In this document: positions 33,291 through 45,490 of the stretch, one piece after another
How the letters are laid out: each line of letters opens with the position of its first letter
Numbering within the stretch: position 1 is the first letter of the stretch
From: Pezizomycotina sp. ARF18
Lineage: Eukaryota > Ascomycota
Assembly (NCBI GenBank): GCA_002224055.1
Contig: AZLU01000001.1
Span: 163,329 to 227,328, forward strand
DNA: 64,000 nt
Direction: 5' to 3'
The notes under the pieces: model-generated
Databases searched by the model: none
The model's input: the letters and a program-made list of their open reading frames with translations, nothing else
Told to the model about the DNA's origin: nothing
Position numbers and translations under genes: made by a program

Positions 33291-34352
33291 GGTTGGTAGT
33301 TCGACCGAATGGCGTTTCTAAGTTTTTAAAAAAGCTGACGGTATCACAATAGCGGTTGGAAACGTAGACGTTTTTCCCGATGCAAATCTCCGAAGTACAG
33401 ACTTAAGAATAAGGAGAAGGCGTTCCCTTTTAGTTTATTCTTTTCTCCTTTCATGATCGTGATGTCAGAGTGAGGCAGCTATGGACCTCGAAATGTTGGA
33501 TATTTGGTGAAACTTCGCGGGGAAAGTGATAGATCAGGGGAGGTTTTATCTAAGATCGTGGCCAGAGATTGGGTCAACGTCTTGACTTAGACGTGAAACC
33601 TGAATATCATGCCGCTACGGCGTAGATTAGCGATCCATGGAGAGACAGACGGAAAGACTTAAGGGCCACTTTAACAGACTTAGAGAGCAAATGGCGAGTA
33701 GTTCATTTCATGATCATCATTCCGTACATTACTCTTCACATCACGAAGTATAAGACAAGATTTATAAGATAAAAGAAAAAAACAATCATTAATTGTTTTG
33801 TAGTTTATCATTTGAGTAATGTAAATAAGATAATGTCGATCTGATATAAGTACCAGCTTATGTACAAGTAAAATCAAAGACCAAAAAGCAAAAACATGCT
33901 AAACTAAAATAGCAAAATCATTAAATCCGTTGCGAAAATGTCATTTATCCGTATTAAATGCATTAGAAACTTTCTTTTGCCGAAAAAAGCTGTGAGAACA
34001 TAGGAGAGGAGTTTGTGAAAAGAAACATAAGGATCAAAAGTATAAAAGAAACAGAAGAAATCAACTAAGACTTCTAATGTATAGCATCGAACGATAGAAA
34101 CTAATCTATAGAACGAAAGAGCAAGGAAGGCAATACAATCTAAGTATATCAGATCGATGTGAAGGGATGACAAGATAAAAAAAGAGATAGTAGAAACCGC
34201 TCCAGAAAGAGGCAACCTTTTTCTATACCAACTTTTTTCCAAAGTAAATAAGAAATTATCTTTTTCCGTTTAGTTAAAAAGGAAAGAGAAGATGTAATCG
34301 TCATCGTCATATCGTATACGTCGTTAAGGACTTCTTAGGTGTAGGTGTTTGT
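33291..34352. other. intergenic, AT-rich
   Basis: Long minus-strand frames at 33680-33877 and 33904-34242 are AT-driven, hydrophobic and without recognisable content, so I do not call them genes. Confidence 0.35.
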
Positions 34353-35221
34353 TTAGGAGTGGTACTCCTGCACGACCCTGTTCAGGTTCTCCTGGTAACT
34401 CTCCGCCTCCTTCTTCAGCTCGGCCTTCTGCCTCTCGAGCGTCGCGAGGTGGGCGTGGATCAAACCGGCCTCTTCCTCGTACAACTGCTTGAGCACATTA
34501 AGCGTACCCTTATACTTCTCCCTCGCTCGCGACCTCGGACATGTTTCGCTCGATGTCAGCCGTGATCTTAAATAACCTGACGATGTTATCCAGCACGGGC
34601 GTCTTAGCCCTGGCAGCGTTCGTCGTCATCGACTTGAGTACCTCGACGGACTCGACGGTGGGTGTGGGCGGGGGAGGGAGTACTCGAGATCTTCTTGAGC
34701 GTATCAGCTATCGACGACCGCCGGCGGGAGTGACGCATGTGGTCGAATTGGGAGGTGGAGAGGGTATTCGCGCGGGAGCGGTATACGGGAGGCGTAATGG
34801 ACGCGTACGCGGGCGGGCAGTCCGTCGGCGTCTCGGAGGCGAACATGTAAACCTCCGCCTCCTTCTCCTTCTCCAGGTTCGTCGTCTGGATCGGCGACGG
34901 CTTCGGCGCCTTCTTCTTCTTGTTCTTACTTGTTGTCGCGGGTGCGATGGGTTCTGTGGAGGTCTTCTCGGCGTACAGCAGGCCCGTTACGAGCATTTGC
35001 AGGATCCGACTGCGCTCGGCGGCGGTGTACTCCGACGGCTTCTTGTCGAGGCACTTGGGCTTCTTGCCTTTTACGGCCCACGTGTATCCGGACTTTTGCG
35101 AAGCGGCGGAGCGGAATTGGACGTCGCAGGGGAGGACGTCGATGCCGACCTTTAGGAGGGAGGCGGAGGCGACGGTGCGCAGCCGCGCCATTTCCTGCTG
35201 GTTCTTTACGGTTTGAACCAT
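34353..35221 (-). CDS. hypothetical protein with C-terminal coiled coil, two frameshifts
   Basis: Starts MVQTVKNQQEMARLRTVASA at 35221. A conserved-looking N-terminal domain follows: LLKVGIDVLPCDVQFRSAAS, GYTWAVKGKKPKCLDKKPSE and TAAERSRILQMLVTGLLYAE (to about 34970). A Lys/Pro/Ser linker comes next. Near 34680 one base is missing and the frame moves to PTVESVEVLKSMTTNAARAK with LDNIVRLFKITADIERNMSE. Near 34530 one missing G (GAGGGAG) is followed by YKGTLNVLKQLYEEEAGLIH and LERQKAELKKEAESYQENLN, a coiled coil, ending QEYHS at 34353. The total is about 289 residues. No signal peptide. The family is unknown to me, although composition and length suggest a real conserved gene. Confidence 0.6.
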
Positions 35222-38200
35222 GATGTATGTATGTGTGATGTATGTATGAAACCTGAACGGGTTAAGTTCCTGGTTTTTCTTTCTGTGGGGAAGAGAGTGT
35301 GGAGAAGAAGGAGAGAAAGAAGAAAGAAGAAGTTCTAAACGAAATTAAAATTTAATTTAAAATTAGAAGAAACAAGGGAGGGTGTGAGGAATGTATTGGA
35401 GGAGAGGATGGAAAAAAGACAGTCAAAATACTATAATGTATGGTGTTGTTCTTTGGTTAGTCGTGTGATATCTCTGTATGTTCCCAGCAGAAAAAGCGGG
35501 ATGGGACAAGGACAGAAAAAAAAAAAAATTCAGAGAAGAGAAAAATTTTCACTCAACAAGAGTCCTGCGATGGGAAAGGATTTATAAGAGTAGTATAGTA
35601 GTAGTTCATTGTGGGCCCTAAGGTTTTGCCATCTATATCACTCATCCATAGCGTAGTGATACTGTTCATTGCTTCTTCCTCCCATCCCGTTGGACACGTC
35701 GTTGTTCCTACTTTTTTCTTCCTGTATTCCTCCTCCCTGTAAGGTAAACAAAAAAGAAAAAAAAAAAAAGGAACGAGAAAAAGCCCCTCTAGGCGCTGAT
35801 TCCTGACCGGGGGCAAAGAGAGGAAAAAGAAAAGAAGTACAGATGAAAAGAGACGGTAGAAGGGCGAATTTGAACCTATCAGATCCTTATCTTCTGCAGG
35901 ATGCATCTTTTAGGGCGTGCGCGTGCATGCGTTGTACATTTCAAAGCAAAAAAGCAAGAGTAAGAGAGTAACAGAAAAGTTGACTCCTACGTGACTCGAT
36001 AGAGATGGCGTTCGAAAGATAACACGAGATGTACCGAAGACAGCCTTCCTCCTCCGAAATAGTATGGGGTTAGGAAGGAGAGGTACATGGAAGAATAGCC
36101 AGCCACAGCCTGTTTATCCTCCTATCTTCTTTGTTCAGTGGGTCTCACGACGGCAAGAAAAATGTAAGGTCGACAGAGTATGTTTTTACTAGGAGAGAAT
36201 AGGTACCTAGTCCTAGCTACAGAATCAGGTATTCGAAGAGTTCCGCGGGGCTTCCGACTTTGGAAGACTTGGGTGCAGAACTTACAGCAGCAGTAGCTTA
36301 GCTTAAGCGGTGGTTGAGGCCGGGAGTGAAAAATTTTTCACTCCGCATGAGACAAAACCCTAAGCACAAAAAGATAATCCCACGAACAGCATGATCGCAA
36401 AATGGAAGAAGAGTAACCAGCCAACGCACACAATAGGAGGAATTAAAGTATAAGAAGAGAAGAAAAAGAAAGAATAGGATATAAAAAGGAGAACATTGAA
36501 AATAGATGATATTATATTGTAGAAATCGAGGCTTTCGGGGTTACAATAGTAAGATCAGATCAAAACAATTTTGTTATATATACGCAAATGGACTCATGGA
36601 CTCGCAATATGCAAGCCCCAAATAATGCTTTCTCTGTGGAGATACCTAGGTAAAGTAGGATCTAGAGAATAACAGACAAGACCATGGTAGCGATAGCGAC
36701 TCTGACCTCACGAGTTCCAAGAATATAACTTTCGTCATGAATGATTATTTTTTCCATCCTCCCCTCTTCTCCTTCTCCTGCCGTGGAGCTCACCGTCCAC
36801 TATCTCAAATGCAGACTGCAGGCTTTTCATGCAGGCATTAAAAAATCTGGAGGGGTTCTACCTATTTACTATATTTACGGAAGATTCTTGAGCAGACGAC
36901 ATTTCTCTGTCATTCTCCTCTCTTCTTAATGGTTCTTTTCACTAGTCTTGTGAGGCAATGTTAACGGTGCCTTCTTCGAACGGAATCTTGCAGAAACCTC
37001 GTGGTCACGATTTTTCTTTTCCCTTTACCCTTTCTGCGCAGCTGGGGTTTTTCGTGCCTCATTCTTATTTGCTTAAGCGCAATAATAGGGTAAGGGCAAT
37101 GATCTATACTAAGGCGATGTTTAGCAGTCACGTCGCTCCAATAGAATGACATCCGATGCCGCTAGCAATGCGCGACCTTTGGTTAAAGTAGCCCTAGCGG
37201 CAGCTTATGTGAGTTTTTCGCAGGGTCTGAGGCAATACATACTATAGAAACCAACAGATGCAGAGCTAGAACGTGAACAATAGGGAATAAATGCGCGCAA
37301 TCGAGAAAAGTAGTTATGTATGGAAAAAGTCAGACAGAGAGGAACAGGAAAAGACCAATTACGAACGTCAAAGTAAAAATAGATATCTTTTAGTAAATTT
37401 AGGTAGAAGCTAAACCGGCCCGAAAAAAAGTCAACCGGAGTCGCTTAAAGCGGGTTAGACTGAGACAGACTCTTTTTTCTTGTCCGAGGTGCCTGTCTAT
37501 TGAAAGAAAGTGCACATCTAGCCGGTGAACTTCTTTTGTAGGTCGAAAAGGGATACACGACCAGACTTTGTATAAAAAATATCATGCGCATGTTCAGATT
37601 GAACACAGTAAACAACAAAGAAAAAGTAGGACCGTGGAGTTCGAGTCCCCTCCTACTCCACTCTCAACTGACTGGAGAATGTCCCTCCTTCCTCTTTTAT
37701 TCAGGCACCGATTCTTGTTTCCCCAGTTCTCCTTTCTCCGGACTTTATTTTTGCTATTGTTTCTTTTTTTCTGTTCTCTTTCGGCATCGTCAAAAGTACT
37801 AAGTATACATATCCTCGGAATATCTCTTCTCTCTCGTTTTCGTGTGAAAGACGCGTGGTTGATGCGTTGTTACCTCCAAAAAAATAAGCTGATCAGCGGC
37901 GCTCTTCGAGTACCTTTCCCCGAGTCACTGCACCCGCTAAAAGAGCAAGGGATGTGGGGGTCATATGATACGTGTATAAAGAGACAAAGAAAAGATATTC
38001 TTCGCCACCAAAAGCTGTTCCCACCACAAGTGAACTGATATCGAGAAGAAAGCAGAAAAGAGAAAGGGAGGACGTCTGAGTGGCTGTTTCAAAACACGTG
38101 TGTGAAGACGCAAGGGTGTTGAGTGGTTGATCGATTTATCGTGGAGGAGACTCAGGAGAGCGTTGAAGGGTTTGAACAGGGCGGAAGTGTAAGGGATTCT

Positions 38201-39435
38201 CTTCCGGTTTGCCGGCTCTCGGCTGACAGAAAGCCAAAAAAAAAAAAAAAAAAAAAAAAAAGGGAGACAAGTTTCGAGCTTCGGAGAATTTATTGGGCAA
38301 TTAAATGGAACCGTTAGGCGTGCTTGATTTCCTCCTTTTTCCCTATTCACCTTTCATGTAAACCTCCATCAGTAGAAGACAAAGCACTTCACTTTCTATT
38401 CCCCTCCGAGTCTCCAGTTTCCACAACGCGAAATGCGCACGGCCAGATTCTCTCAAGGAGGCTTAGATGTTCTTATTTCCTCATTTTGACGGAATGGTAT
38501 AGCCAGAGGGTCAAATAACATCGAAGTTTAATTACTCGATGTTCCAACATGCGTATGCGCGCTATCGGCGGAATTCTTCTGATAGCTTCTCGAGCTTACA
38601 GGTACGAGGCATCCGACGATGATGTATCCACAGCCAAATCATGGACTGATATTTCCCCAAACAGTTCCTGAAATTGGAGTGAGACGAATGATACGAATCT
38701 AGGGAACATTATTGTTTTTTTTTTTTTTTAGAGCGAGACCTTTCGCGCGGGTAAACGGCAAACTATCGAGGATAGACTTCAAGTTTGAACATTTGAGCGC
38801 TTTTTAGCTGGATTAGCAATATTATGCGAAATTGCAAATGCTTACCTGCAAATGCATAAGCCAGAAGGCTATATTAGGGGTTTTTATAGATACTTCTGTA
38901 GCCTTCTGTATTCATTCAGAATTTCGTTCACCTTGATTCTTCGAGTTTTGTCATCTGCAAATCTTTATGGTTGGAATACTGCGGCAGATAGGGAGAAGAT
39001 AGTAGCTATAGACTACGGATTAGTATATACTTAATATTAGATCTTATACTACTATTTGCTATACGAGTCCCTCTTCATCCCATGAAATACGGATGGGGGA
39101 CAGTGTTCCGGCAGTATCGTGATCACGATGGCAGGCGTTGAATTGATATCGACGCCTTTGAACGTTACCATGGCTTCATCATGTAACGGATTTCTGGCAT
39201 TGCGGCTAAATTTTTTTTTTTATTTTTTTTTTAAGCTTTTTCCATGCACACTGACCAAAACCTCCAACACACAAAACTTCAACATCACGAAAAACAATTC
39301 AGCCCTTCATGTAAAGCTTCATGATATGCCCCCACGCATTCCTCCAATTGCTGCACCGACCGGTGCGGGCAGGGAGGCATCATTAACAGCTGCCAGGAAG
39401 CACATAAACCTAAAACGCCTCCGATCTCGCCAGCA
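35222..39435. other. 4.2 kb gene-poor stretch
   Basis: No supportable gene. It holds many A- or T-rich tracts (an A tract of about 23 at 38238-38261, a T tract at 38714-38729) and a 22-base perfect palindrome at 36323. The frame 37568-38038 (156 codons) is hydrophobic, pyrimidine-driven and not credible. The frame 39119-39694 overlaps the next gene in another frame; an alternative upstream start for that gene (ATG near 39328) is possible. Confidence 0.4.
36323..36344. repeat. 22-base perfect palindrome
   Basis: GGAGTGAAAAA followed directly by its reverse complement TTTTTCACTCC. It could form a short hairpin with no loop, or be a symmetric binding site. It lies inside a gene-poor stretch. 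Confidence 0.85.
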
Positions 39436-42400
39436 ATGCCGCCGCTACTCCTCCCCTCGACCTCTCCCTCGGACGGCAATCCACCCTCCGCCGTCCCCAT
39501 TGCGAGCCTCATCAAGGGCCTCGGCTTCCAAACGCAGCCAGCTCGAGTATACCGGACGATTCAGTCGCCGCTCGTCAACCGCAAACTCTCCCAGCCCCCG
39601 GTCCGAGACCCTCCAACGCAGACGACCGACACGGTTGACCTCTCGTACCGTTTCCCGCCAGTACCTCCACCGCCACCGCCGGCGCCCAAGATAACGCACT
39701 TCGCTACCGAAGCGCCGCGGCCGGCTTTACCGCCACTACCGACCATCAGGCCCGTCGGCGATAGCAGGGTTCTCGCGCCTATACGCATGGAGGAGGGATT
39801 GTAGGTAAACGGGAAGAGGAACGGCGCGGGGAAAGCAAAGAGAACACGGACGGTGAAGGGTTTGAAATCCAAAGTTTACCATCCGGACCGACGGGGCGAC
39901 CGGCGCTGCGGCGAGTGGCAACTGATCCGGAGGGTGGTGTTAGGGTTAAGGCGTTTGACAGGATGAAGGAGGAAGCGGAGGATCCTTTTAAGGATGCCGT
40001 GGATGTGGATACGAGTAAGCGCCGGCAGCGTTTGAAGACGATGCGGGAGCGTAAGGAGATGGTTGATGATGTATTTGCCGGTGTTGTAGAGGGGAGGAGG
40101 AGGAAGGTTAAGAAGGGTTTCGAGAAGCTTGCGGGATCTGGGATAATGAATGGGAGGATCCGATGCCGGATACAACGAAGGAGACGACGGAAGAACGGGA
40201 AGTTACCACTATCCAGCAACTGGAGGCGCAACCAGAAGAAGATACTCCGGAGGTCAAATCAACGCCAGCACCCGCAACGCCAATCAGCAAGGAAGCCTTC
40301 ATCGCAGACGAAAGCCTCACGGCTTACGCCTCATGAACAGCGACGGCACTCGCAGCGTGATTCAATTCGCGAAAGTAGTCACGCCGATCGGAGAAGGTAA
40401 AGCGAACATCGAGAAGCGGCAGAAGCGACAGGAAATCTTCGAAGCCCGCAACGCGCCGACGCCGCAGGAATTAGAAAAAGCTGCGAAGCGGAAAGCCGAA
40501 GTGAGGCCACCGCGGCGGATACCGTACGATCGTGATCCGTATAATATGGATTTCCGTCCGCGGTACGTCGGCGAGGAAGGGGAAGCGGAAGGTGAACGGG
40601 AAGAGGAGCGGAAGAAGGTTGCACGCGAGGTTATGACGGACGGATCCCGTAGTTTGATCGGGTTCGTTGCACCTAGATCGAGCTGGCTCTCGCCTATGTC
40701 ACCGCCGCAAGGGGAGGTGGACGAGAGTGGTACGAAAGCCGAAGGCGGTGTGGAACTAACCAACGGTGGGGCGGGGCAGATGTTCGATCAGGATCTCTAC
40801 GCGCCGGCGGTATCCGCGCTGTACGTTCCTCCGCACCAGTGGAGAAAAGAAGTAGAAGAAGCGGCGGATGTGGGATCTACGGACGGTGGTGCGGAGCACT
40901 CAGTCATGCAGCTATCTGGTCCGGATCACCACACGCCGGCGGTATCCGCGCTGTACGTTCCTCCGCACCAGTGGAGAAAAGAAGTGGAGGAAGAGGCCGA
41001 GAGGGATGCGGTGGCGATAAAGAAGGAAGTAAAGGAAAAGGAGAATTGGAAGAAGAAGTTGGAGAGGAAGATGGCGAAGAAGGCGGAGAGGGAGACGAAA
41101 CGGAAAGAAAAGAAGACAAATAAGGCTGAAAGGGAGGCGAAACGGAAAGAAAAGAAGACGAAGAAGGCGGAGGAATCCGCGGAGTTGAACTGGCACACCG
41201 GACCGTAGTTCCTTTCATCCTTCGGTGAACCCAGACTGGAGCGGTGAGTCGAAACCGATATCGGTCCGGGAGCGAGGACTCACCGAGAAACCGCGGACGT
41301 GGGTTTCCTTAGCGGAGTATTTAGCCAGAACGCAGCCGTTGGTGGATGCAGCCATCGCCGCCGAGGAAGCAGGCGCGAGCCGGACTCCCCTCGATACACC
41401 GGCGACCCAGCTCACTACGGAGGCGCGGAAGACGTGGAGTTCCGTGACAGAGGGCTGGCACACACCGCTTATGATAACGCCATCCGGCAGAACGGGGAGG
41501 ATACTGCAGCTACCGGGCCTACGATCAACTGGGTAGGCGTTAGCGACCTTGCCAGGATGGCGGCCGCCATGCATGCCCCGCCGCCGCCGCCCGTCACGAT
41601 CAGGTACAGGGACTTTGACGGTCGCACGCCGATGGCGTACCCGAGGAAGGCACCCGTGCTGGGTGAGCTCAAGTTCGGGAACAGGACTTCGCCGAGGGCG
41701 AGTTCGAGCCGACGCAGTCCGAACCGTTCGAGCCGCCGTGGCCCGCGTCCGATGAAACCCAACTCAAAACCGCGCCGCAAGACGATGGAGGACGAAGGAT
41801 AGGGACGACAGCAGACGACGCCAGGATCAGGGAAACGGAAGAGAGAAAGGCTAGGGAGGCTAAAGAGCTCATGGAAGGCTTGAGAAGCAGCTTGGTGAGA
41901 TCGTCGTACCGGCGGGTCCGAAGCCGAATCCTCGTAGCCGGAAGGTTCGCGAGCTTCAGGGAGAACAACCGACGGATCATGGACGTTGTGAGGTAGTCGA
42001 ACACGATTTGGGCGAATATCGGCCGGTGAAGCGTCTGGGGTCGTTCAACCGCGAAGGGGTGAGTTTTCCCACGATTCTAGAGCGAAAACCAGTTTATTGG
42101 ATATGCTTTTCCTTCATATTCCCACATTATTTAGAGCTATCCTCGTTGTCTGTTGCAAAATTGAACACGTTTGTTGATATCATCACTAACCCATTCCTAT
42201 CAGAACGAATTTATACCTACAGCACAACCCGCAGCACAACCTTCAAGATCAGAACAACCTCCTCCTCCACCACCATCGCATCCCACGATCACTGCCATGC
42301 CCCGAAAGCTGCTCCTACGCCTACTCCTGCCCCGAAGCCACAATCAACAGCAGCACCCCTCCCTCCAAATCTTCTATCCGCCAGAAGCTCCTCCAAACCC

Positions 42401-43461
42401 GCTCCCAGCGCAACCTCCTCGAATCTATCCTCGACGGCGATGATTCGAAACGCCTCGTTGAAGCGCTATCACCGGACAAAATATCGGCTCCTTCGCCCAC
42501 TCCCGTCCCCAGACCACAATCAACACCAGCGATCCCTCCCAAGCCACAATCAACACCAACACCGCCTCCCTCCAAATCTTCTACCCGCCAGAAACTCCTC
42601 CAAACCTACACCCAGCGCAACCTCCTCGAATCTATCCTCGATGGCGATGATTCGAAACGCCTTGTTGAAGCACTATCAACGGAGAAGGCATCGACTCCTC
42701 CGTCTACAGCCCTGAGCGATCCCTCCCACCAAATCCTCAATCAACACCAGCAACCCCTCCCTCAAAATCTTCTACCCGCGAGAAACTCCTGCAAACCCGC
42801 TCCCAGCGCAACCTCCTCGAATCTATCCTCGACGGCAACGATTCGAAACGCCTCGCTGAAGTACTATCACCGAGCAAAACATCGGCTCCTCCGCCTCCTC
42901 CCGTTACTGCAACCCCACGACCTTCGCCTTACGAGCAGAAAGGCGTGTCCGGGAGCACGCCGCTGAAGTACCTGAACTTCTTCTCGACTGGCTCGGGAAA
43001 ATCGAATACGCGACGTTACTCTACCACGTCCATATCAAAAGAGAAGCGGTATAAACTAGTATTTACATGCCCAGCGGAAAACCTTTCCGATGTTAAACAA
43101 GCCGTGTTTAAGACGGGAGCGGGCGTGTATCCGGCTGTAAATACGAGAGGGTTTCGTTCGATGTTATGGGACGGGGACGATTTACACCTGTAGAAGACGC
43201 GAAACCTGCTGTCGGCGAGGTTGGGAAGGAAGAAGAGGTGGAGGAGGTAAGGTGTGAGATATTCTGCGGGAGTAGAGAAGTTGCGAAGGGGGCAGTGGAG
43301 GCTTTGATAAAGTAAGTACCTTTTCTCGTTATTCCCGGCTACGGGTCTGGCTTTGGAGCAGAGGTTTACTTATTTTTTTTTGTCTTGGTAGAGCGCATCC
43401 GTACGAGCAACCGGCTTATGAGGTAGTCGATGTTTTAGTAGACGATGGGAGTGTGGATTGA
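39436..43461 (+). CDS. long charged repeat protein with C-terminal NIF3/YqfO-like domain, frame-disrupted
   Basis: Starts MPPLLLPSTSPSDGNPPSAV; a Pro-rich N-terminus (FPPVPPPPPPAPKITHF) passes to charged helices (DRMKEEAEDPFKDAVDVDTS, KRRQRLKTMRERKEMVDDVF). From 40350 MNSDGTRSVIQFAKVVTPIG and PPRRIPYDRDPYNMDFRPRY lead to a motif SALYVPPHQWRKEVEE present twice (about 40814, 40944) and a Lys/Glu coiled coil. After 41230 come RERGLTEKPRTWVSLAEYLA and DDARIRETEERKAREAKELM. An intron with CTAAC branch point (about 42060-42203) precedes three repeats of SKSSTRQKLLQTRSQRNLLE. The C-terminal domain reads YKLVFTCPAENLSDVKQAVF, GAGVYP, VMGRGRFTP, VGEVGKEEEVEEVRCEI and, after intron 43312-43391, AHPYEQPAYEV: the stand-alone YqfO/NIF3-insert fold. 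Frames change at least eight times. The fusion is supported by the phased intron. Confidence 0.6.
40805..40990 (+). repeat. two-copy direct repeat, YVPPHQWRKEVEE motif
   Basis: Two near-identical copies of about 50 bases (CCGGCGGTATCCGCGCTGTA and following bases) start at about 40805 and 40935, 130 bases apart, in the same gene. Confidence 0.8.
42361..42900 (+). repeat. three tandem copies of an about 200-base coding repeat
   Basis: Units beginning CCCTCCAAATCTTCTAYCCG start at 42361, 42568 and 42759 (spacing 207 and 191). Each encodes a block of the type RQKLLQTRSQRNLLESILDG followed by DSKRLVEALSP and a Pro/Thr-rich linker. Spacing differences lie in the linker. Confidence 0.85.
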
Positions 43462-44038
43462 GCATACTTTCTCTCAGCTAACGGTACATATTTTTACTAA
43501 AGAGCTTATTTTAACGCATCGAAAACCTTTTATACATATTCTGATACATCCTGTACATACTACTAAGCATATTTGTATCTGAGTCTGAATTCTACATAGA
43601 TATAGACATTAGATATCCTTTCTGTGTACTCAAAGCAAAATAAAATATAATTACTCTCCATAGTTCCATTTCTTCCTCCGATCGATTTACATGGATTCCT
43701 AAACATATCAATGAGTCTGCCTACGTAATAAAAGGTTGATTTTTAACACATGCCCTTGCCATAATTTAGGCATGAGAAGCAGAGACAAAGAAGTACGAGG
43801 TTTCTGGGCAAGTATATCTACGGAGGAAGCGGAGCGATCTAACCGCAGGTAGAGCATGTATAGCTACCTTAAATGGTGTATTTTACCATTGATATCTTGA
43901 CTCATAAGGACATCTGGGTACGTACCTCGCTAAACACCGCTTACACCCGAAGCAAGTCCCCGCACAACCTTTGAGCTTATCCTGACGACTGGCATAAATC
44001 AACCTAGGATACCTTCAGTCAGGAAGAATCCGGGTGGG
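43462..44038. other. intergenic
   Basis: AT-rich, with no gene seen. It ends at the promoter of the SDR gene. Confidence 0.3.
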
Positions 44039-44047
44039 TATAAATAG
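44039..44047 (+). promoter_or_regulatory. TATA box of the SDR reductase gene
   Basis: TATAAATAG in GGGTATAAATAGAGCGC lies about 190 bases upstream of the start codon at 44230. Confidence 0.6.
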
Positions 44048-44229
44048 AGCGCAGAATACCGAGAGTAGGAGGTATAGAACTGCTAATCGAAAAATTTTCA
44101 TAACAATTGCGTTTCGTCTTCGATATTTAGAAGTTCTAAAAAAAAAGAAAAAAAAGTATAGTATAAGGAGAAGCTACCGGGTATATCAAGCGGCATTAGC
44201 TATTGAAGTTCCTATCTAGAGATCACAAT

Positions 44230-45490
44230 ATGTCTGATTCCCCAAGTGCGTACCGAAGGGCAGCCTCGTCCTCGTCACCGGAGTCACAAGTACGTCTCTT
44301 TTCAACCCCGCAATTCCCAGATAGACTTTTTGTCTATTATTCTCCAAGCCAACTGGTCAAGGTTCTTGAACTAACGCACAAGCAGGTTTTATCGGCTCCC
44401 ACGTTGCCCTCCAGCTCCTGCAATCCGGCTACAAGGTCCGCGGCACAACTCGCTCTGCACCTAAAGCAGAATACTCCGCGATAATCCTTTCGAAGACTAC
44501 AAAGACAACTTTGAAATAGTCATCGCGAAGGACCTCCAAGAGCCCGATGTGTTCAACGATGCTGTTAAGGGTGTTCACGGCATAGCGCATCTCGCGTCGC
44601 CAATTGCGTTCGTCGGGAGGATCCTTGGGCGGATTTCATTAATCCCGCCGTTGAGGGGACGAAGAATTTGCTTGTTGCTGCGAGGGATGTATGTATTATT
44701 TCCGAGACTCGGACATTCCCCTCTTCTCTAGCATAATCTTAAGCAGAGGATTTGTAAGGGAGGATGCTAATACGCCATGTAGTACGCCGGTCCTCAACTC
44801 CGGCACATCGTCATAACCGCTTCGGCCGCCTCCATAGTTGACAACGGCGCGCACCCGCCCGAGATTTCATATACCTACACCGAATCGGACTGGAACGAAA
44901 CATCGCCGCGTCTAGTCGCCGAGTTAGGCAAAAAGTCCCTAGTGTTCGACTGGTACCGCGCTTCTAAAACGCACGCCGAACGTTACGCGTGGGAATTTTA
45001 CAACGAGCTGAAGCCGTCTTGGGTATGAGCACTATCCACCCCGTATACTCCTTCGGTCCCGTGCTCTACAAACTCGAAACACCAAAGGACGCAAACTCCA
45101 GCGTTGGCGTGATATGGAAGTACTTCAGCGGCGAATTGAAGGAAGTTAGTAAGGACAGTTACGCGTCGCAGTGTTACGTTGATGTTAGGGACGTGGCGGG
45201 TTGCCATGTGAAATGTTTGACGGAAAGGGGTGAGGAAGCGGCGGGACAGAGGTTTATTACGTGTACGGGGAATTTTTGTTGGAGGATTTGGTAGATGTTC
45301 TGAGGAGGAATTATCCGGAGAGGGTGGGAAAGATGGCGGTACCGGATATGGAGAGGTCGAAGAAGCATCACGAGGGGCATTGAGCAGGTTCTCACATGAG
45401 AAGGCGACGAAGTTGTTGGGTGTTAAATTCGGCTACACATTTGAAGAGAGCGTTCTGGCGACCGCGAGGGATCTGAAGAGGCTACTGTGA
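44230..45490 (+). CDS. extended SDR / NAD(P)-dependent ketoreductase (Gre2-like)
   Basis: Start ATG 44230 (MSDSP); one C too few in CCCC near 44243 then gives KCVPKGSLVLVTGVT, the Rossmann TGxxGxxG region, completed after an intron (about 44290-44387) by FIGSHVALQLLQSGYKVRGT with TRSAPKAEY. A C missing near 44473 interrupts NPFEDYKDNFEIVIAKDLQE. DVFNDAVKGVHGIAHLASPI follows, then an intron near 44690-44780, then SLVFDWYRASKTHAERYAWE, with the catalytic Tyr-x3-Lys in WYRASK, and STIHPVYSFGPVLY. The C-terminus is LLGVKFGYTFEESVLATARD ending at 45490. It is about 340 residues. Members reduce aldehydes or ketones with NADPH in the cytosol; the substrate cannot be read from sequence. Confidence 0.8.

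Noticed and set aside
33904-34242. 112-codon minus-strand frame with hydrophobic stretches
   Set aside because: Lies in AT-rich intergenic DNA where long Phe/Leu/Ile frames arise by chance; nothing recognisable.
37568-38038. 156-codon plus-strand frame
   Set aside because: Driven by pyrimidine-rich, hydrophobic sequence; no domain, promoter or coherent composition.
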